Source: Alphaproteobacteria bacterium (GTDB taxonomy: Bacteria; Pseudomonadota; Alphaproteobacteria; Sphingomonadales; Sphingomonadaceae). From it: 52,868 nt of DNA. Location of the stretch: positions 1-52,868 of the forward strand of contig JAUIJI010000005.1 in NCBI GenBank assembly GCA_030431435.1. Direction: 5' to 3'. The notes beneath the pieces were generated by a model. It did not search any database and was not told the origin of the DNA. It saw only the letters and a program-made list of their open reading frames with translations. The position numbers were made by a program, and so were the translations under genes. Numbering within the stretch: position 1 is the stretch's first letter; each line of letters opens with the position of its first letter. Below are positions 50,112-52,868 of this stretch, piece after piece.

Positions 50112-50557
50112 TACAGTTCTTCTTCGCTCCGCCATTCATGACCATCGGCACTGGCGCTGATCCGCAGCACCCAGCGTCCCTCAGGCAGCGCATCGGTCGA
50201 GCGGAACGAACCGTCAGCTTCTCGCGCGAAGACCAGTTGGCGCTCGTCAGCCACACCCAGCGGGTGGCGCGCCCAGCCAGTGATGAGAAGCGCGTCAGGT
50301 GTCTGCGACGTAGTCACCGCCACATGACGATCAGCATCAAGTGCAGGAGAGATCTCCCAGCCCAGCTTCTCCTGCGCTTCGGCCTGCTCCAGCCAGCCGT
50401 TGAAGCGCTCGGTCGCGATGTATGAATTCTCCACCACCACTCCGCCAAAAGTGCCGATGGCGATGCGCGCCATGGTGATGTTGACGGCAATGATGACACC
50501 GAAGAAGGCGACCATCATTGCCAGCATGTGCCATCCGGTAAACTTGCGTTCCATCAT
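50111..50557 (-). CDS. ccoH: cbb3 oxidase assembly protein CcoH/FixH
   Basis: The ~148-aa FixH family protein has one N-terminal helix (WHMLAMMVAFFGVIIAVNITMARIA) followed by GTFGGVVVENSYIATERFNGWLEQAEAQEKLGW and a beta-rich periplasmic domain. It is required for stable cbb3 oxidase. The double Met at the start leaves ATG 50557 or 50554. It is between ccoG and ccoI, the canonical place. Confidence 0.94.
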   Translation of the reverse strand: MMERKFTGWHMLAMMVAFFGVIIAVNITMARIAIGTFGGVVVENSYIATERFNGWLEQAEAQEKLGWEISPALDADRHVAVTTSQTPDALLITGWARHPLGVADERQLVFAREADGSFRSTDALPEGRWVLRISASADGHEWRSEEEL

Positions 50558-50566
50558 GATCCTCCT

Positions 50567-52021
50567 TCAGGAACCTGCGGGTGTTTCGAAACGGGTTTCC
50601 ACGCTGTCCGTCTCGCCCTGTTCGTCGAGCGCGACGACCTTCAATGCAAAGTCCTGCGTCTGGGTGCCTTGCGGCGCGATCACATAGATGCGCACCGTTT
50701 CGACCTCGTCAGCCGGGACTGTGAATTCAAGCTCGCGAGCAGCCCGTTCGGCGCTGATTTCGTCGCTCCACATGGTGCCGCCTTCCAGCCCTTCGATCGA
50801 AACGAGCATGTCACGCGGGCGCGCTTCCATGTTGCGCAGCTTGACAGTGAAGTTGTTGCGGACAGAGCCATCCTGCATCACCGTGTAAGCGGGGTTGCGG
50901 TCCGGCGCGGCGCTGATCTCCGTATGCTGGCGCGTGCCGAGCAGGAAGAGCAGCCCGATGCCGATGGCAGACCAGATCGCGAAATAGACCACCGTGCGCG
51001 GTCGCAGGAGAGATTTCCATGCGGGCTTTGTGGGTGCGCCATTGGCCTCCGCCTGCGCTTCTTCCAGCGTGATGTAGTCGATCAGGCCGCGCGGGCGGTC
51101 GACCTCCTTCATCACCCGGTCACAGGCATCGATGCACAAGCCGCAGGTGATGCAGGAGATATCCGGTCCCTTGCGGATGTCCCAGCCCGTGGGGCAAACG
51201 GCAACGCACATGTTGCAGTCCACGCAGTCGCCATATTCGCCAGGGTTCTTCTGGGCCTTCTTGATGCTGCCGCGCTTCTCTCCGCGCCAGTCCTTGTAGG
51301 TGACCTGCAGCGAATGCTCGTCCATCAGCGCGCTCTGGATGCGCGGCCAGGGGCACATGTAGATGCACACCTGCTCGCGCATGAAGCCGCCCAGCACGAA
51401 TGTGGTCGCAGTCAGCACGGCCACGGTGATATAGGCAACTGGCGCAGCGTCCCCTGCCCAGAAATCGCGCACCATGGTCGGGGCATCGGCAAAATACATG
51501 ATCCATGCGCCGCCGGTCCAGAAGGCGATGGTCAGGTAGATCGTCCATTTGGCGAGGCGACGGAACACCTTGCCCCATGTCCACGGCGCGGCATCCAGCC
51601 GCATGCGGGCATTCCTGTCCCCGTCCACGAAGCGGTCGACATGCTGGAACAGGTCCGTCCACACCGTCTGCGGGCAGGAATATCCGCACCATGCCCGGCC
51701 CACCGCGCTGGTGAGGAGGAACAGGCCGATGCCCGCCATGATCAGCAGCCCGGCTACGAAATAGAATTCGTGCGGCCAGATCTCGATGTCGAACATGTAG
51801 AAGCGCCGGTTGGCGACATCCACAAGCACGGCCTGGTCTGGCGCATAGGGACCGCGGTCCCAACGGATCCACGGGGTACCGTAGTAGATCCCCAAGGTGA
51901 CGAACATGATCAGCCACTTGAAGCGGCGGAACGGCCCGTCGATGCGCTTCGGGTGAACCGATTGGCGCGCCTGGTAATCGCCCAGCGGGCTATGGTGGAT
52001 CAGGGGATCATTCTTGTTCAT
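50567..52021 (-). CDS. ccoG: cbb3 oxidase accessory protein CcoG (RdxA/FixG)
   Basis: The 484-aa membrane iron-sulfur protein has several helices, an N-terminal CGYSCPQTVWTD, and the ferredoxin motifs CVDCNMCVAVCPTGWD and CITCGLCIDACD for two 4Fe-4S clusters. A C-terminal Ig-like domain follows (NNFTVKLRNMEARPRDMLVSIEGLEGG). CcoG reduces copper for the oxidase. Its start overlaps the end of ccoP by 14 bases. Confidence 0.96.
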   Translation of the reverse strand: MNKNDPLIHHSPLGDYQARQSVHPKRIDGPFRRFKWLIMFVTLGIYYGTPWIRWDRGPYAPDQAVLVDVANRRFYMFDIEIWPHEFYFVAGLLIMAGIGLFLLTSAVGRAWCGYSCPQTVWTDLFQHVDRFVDGDRNARMRLDAAPWTWGKVFRRLAKWTIYLTIAFWTGGAWIMYFADAPTMVRDFWAGDAAPVAYITVAVLTATTFVLGGFMREQVCIYMCPWPRIQSALMDEHSLQVTYKDWRGEKRGSIKKAQKNPGEYGDCVDCNMCVAVCPTGWDIRKGPDISCITCGLCIDACDRVMKEVDRPRGLIDYITLEEAQAEANGAPTKPAWKSLLRPRTVVYFAIWSAIGIGLLFLLGTRQHTEISAAPDRNPAYTVMQDGSVRNNFTVKLRNMEARPRDMLVSIEGLEGGTMWSDEISAERAARELEFTVPADEVETVRIYVIAPQGTQTQDFALKVVALDEQGETDSVETRFETPAGS

Positions 52022-52868
52022 CAGGTCCTGCTTCCGCCGGGGCTGCGGCGACCTCTACAAATTCCTCACCTCCCCCGAGCGAATGGACATAGGCTGCCAG
52101 CATCCGGATGGTTGCCGGATCGAGCCGTTCCTCCCATGCCGGCATGACACCATGCCTGGGCTCGACAATCTGGCGGCGAATGGCTTCGCGGTCGCTTCCA
52201 TAGAGCCACACCGCGTCATTCAGGCTGGGCGTGCCGAACTGGCGAAGCCCGCCGGCATCCGCACCGTGGCAAACGGCGCAGTTGTTGGCATAGAGCTCCG
52301 CCCCCTCGGGCGTTGCCGTGCCATTGCCGGTCAGCGACAGGACGTAATCGGTCATCGTATCGACCTGTTCGGTGGACAGGATGCCATCGCGGCCAAATGC
52401 CGGCATCAGGCTGGTGCGCGTGGCGGGATCGCCAGGATGGCGGATGCCGTTGAGCAGGGTCTGCTCGATCTCGGCCATATTGCCGCCCCACAGCCATTCG
52501 TCATCGGTCAGGTTCGGATAGCCTTCCGAGCCTGCTGCATTGGCACCGTGACATTGCACACAATGCACACGGAACGCAGCGGCACCGCCAGCGACGGCCT
52601 GCTGCATCAGTTCTTCGTTGAGCGGAAGTTCAGCAACCGGCGTGGCGGCCACCGCTTCCATGATCGGCGCGCGCGCTGCGGCTTCTGCCGAAAGCTCTTG
52701 TTCCAGCTGGCCACGGCTCGACCAGCCGAAAACCCCTTCGGTGCCCTTTTCGAGCAAGGGAATCGCCGGATAGACGATGACATAGCCGATCGCCCAGATG
52801 ATCGTGAGGTAGAAGGTCCACAGCCACCAGCGTGGCAGCGGGGTGTTCAGTTCCTCGATGCCGTCCCA
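52008..52868 (-). CDS. ccoP: cbb3-type cytochrome oxidase subunit CcoP (N-terminus outside window)
   Basis: The visible 286 residues start WDGIEELNTPLPRWWLW, then a membrane helix, then two class I c-type heme sites, CVQCHGANAAG and CAVCHGADAGG, with axial Met in MPAFG and MPAWEERL. CcoP is the diheme subunit that feeds electrons to CcoNO. The 5' end is cut by the window edge; about 30 residues are missing. It heads the ccoP-G-H-I-S unit; ccoNOQ should lie to the right. Confidence 0.95.
   Translation of the reverse strand, partial: WDGIEELNTPLPRWWLWTFYLTIIWAIGYVIVYPAIPLLEKGTEGVFGWSSRGQLEQELSAEAAARAPIMEAVAATPVAELPLNEELMQQAVAGGAAAFRVHCVQCHGANAAGSEGYPNLTDDEWLWGGNMAEIEQTLLNGIRHPGDPATRTSLMPAFGRDGILSTEQVDTMTDYVLSLTGNGTATPEGAELYANNCAVCHGADAGGLRQFGTPSLNDAVWLYGSDREAIRRQIVEPRHGVMPAWEERLDPATIRMLAAYVHSLGGGEEFVEVAAAPAEAGPDEQE

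Noticed and set aside
47553-50141. Long open frame on the plus strand opposite ccoI, about 860 codons
   Set aside because: It is antisense to the well-supported ccoI, ccoS and hemN region, has no family motifs, and is Arg/His-rich as expected of high-GC shadow frames.
50528-52147. Plus-strand open frame opposite ccoG, about 540 codons
   Set aside because: It mirrors the ccoG reading frame and has no domain or ribosome site.

Overview
The window looks like a chromosomal stretch of a Gram-negative alphaproteobacterium of the order Sphingomonadales, most likely an Erythrobacter-like member. The evidence is the high GC content, the alphaproteobacterial orders plsY-dprA-topA and ccoP-ccoG-ccoH-ccoI-ccoS-hemN, 5-aminolevulinate synthase (HemA), the protocatechuate 4,5-cleavage genes ligAB, a lignostilbene/carotenoid oxygenase, and a palindromic repeat of a kind I recall from sphingomonads. 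This placement is inference from gene content; no 16S gene is present. I see no insertion sequence, prophage, CRISPR array or integrase-borne island. xerD is the housekeeping recombinase.

Layout. 1-2.1 kb: the start of a phospholipase D-family gene, a hemerythrin-domain protein, a methyltransferase and tRNA-Arg(ACG). 2.1-4.6 kb: a Nudix hydrolase, two orphan Flp pilins (the second only 58 aa) with a strong terminator, and an M48 lipoprotein protease. 4.7-8.6 kb (minus): a 46-aa membrane protein, a 622-aa exported protein, xerD and accA. 8.7-10.3 kb: aroK-aroB. 10.3-14.9 kb (minus): a low-GC hypothetical gene, gor, a SIR2-like protein and pgi. 15-18.2 kb: lepB-rnc-era and an SGNH lipoprotein. 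18.2-24.9 kb (minus): an MFS exporter, topA, a membrane protein, dprA and plsY. 25-27.2 kb: murI and hemA. 27.3-32.3 kb: a tandem universal stress protein, an ornithine-decarboxylase-like enzyme with a structured leader, lemA, a DUF3137-like protein, a palindromic repeat and a deoxyhypusine-synthase-like enzyme. 32.5-33.5 kb: a MAPEG protein and a single-domain response regulator. 33.5-37.4 kb (minus): otsB-GH15-otsA for trehalose metabolism.

The most interesting part is the plus-strand operon at 37.6-43.2 kb. In order it holds a left-handed beta-helix acyltransferase, an adenylating ligase fused to a carrier domain, an SGNH protein, an MBOAT, a 50-aa one-helix microprotein ending in GQIIYIDLRQ, and a ketopantoate-reductase-like dehydrogenase. 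The core parts match those of the Gram-positive D-alanylation machine (DltA+DltC, DltD, DltB and DltX), but the setting is Gram-negative and the ligase does not look built for amino acids. I read it as an undescribed envelope-acylation system.

The right end has ligA-ligB followed by a carotenoid/lignostilbene oxygenase. That oxygenase has its own promoter, carrying a consensus FNR/FixK box and a 12-bp palindrome. After a bidirectional terminator comes the minus-strand cbb3-oxidase assembly operon ccoP(partial)-ccoG-ccoH-ccoI-ccoS, then a 77-aa CCAKGC small protein and hemN. No gene-free stretch exceeds about 300 bases; the longest gaps hold the tRNA, terminators, the palindromic repeat or promoter regions.
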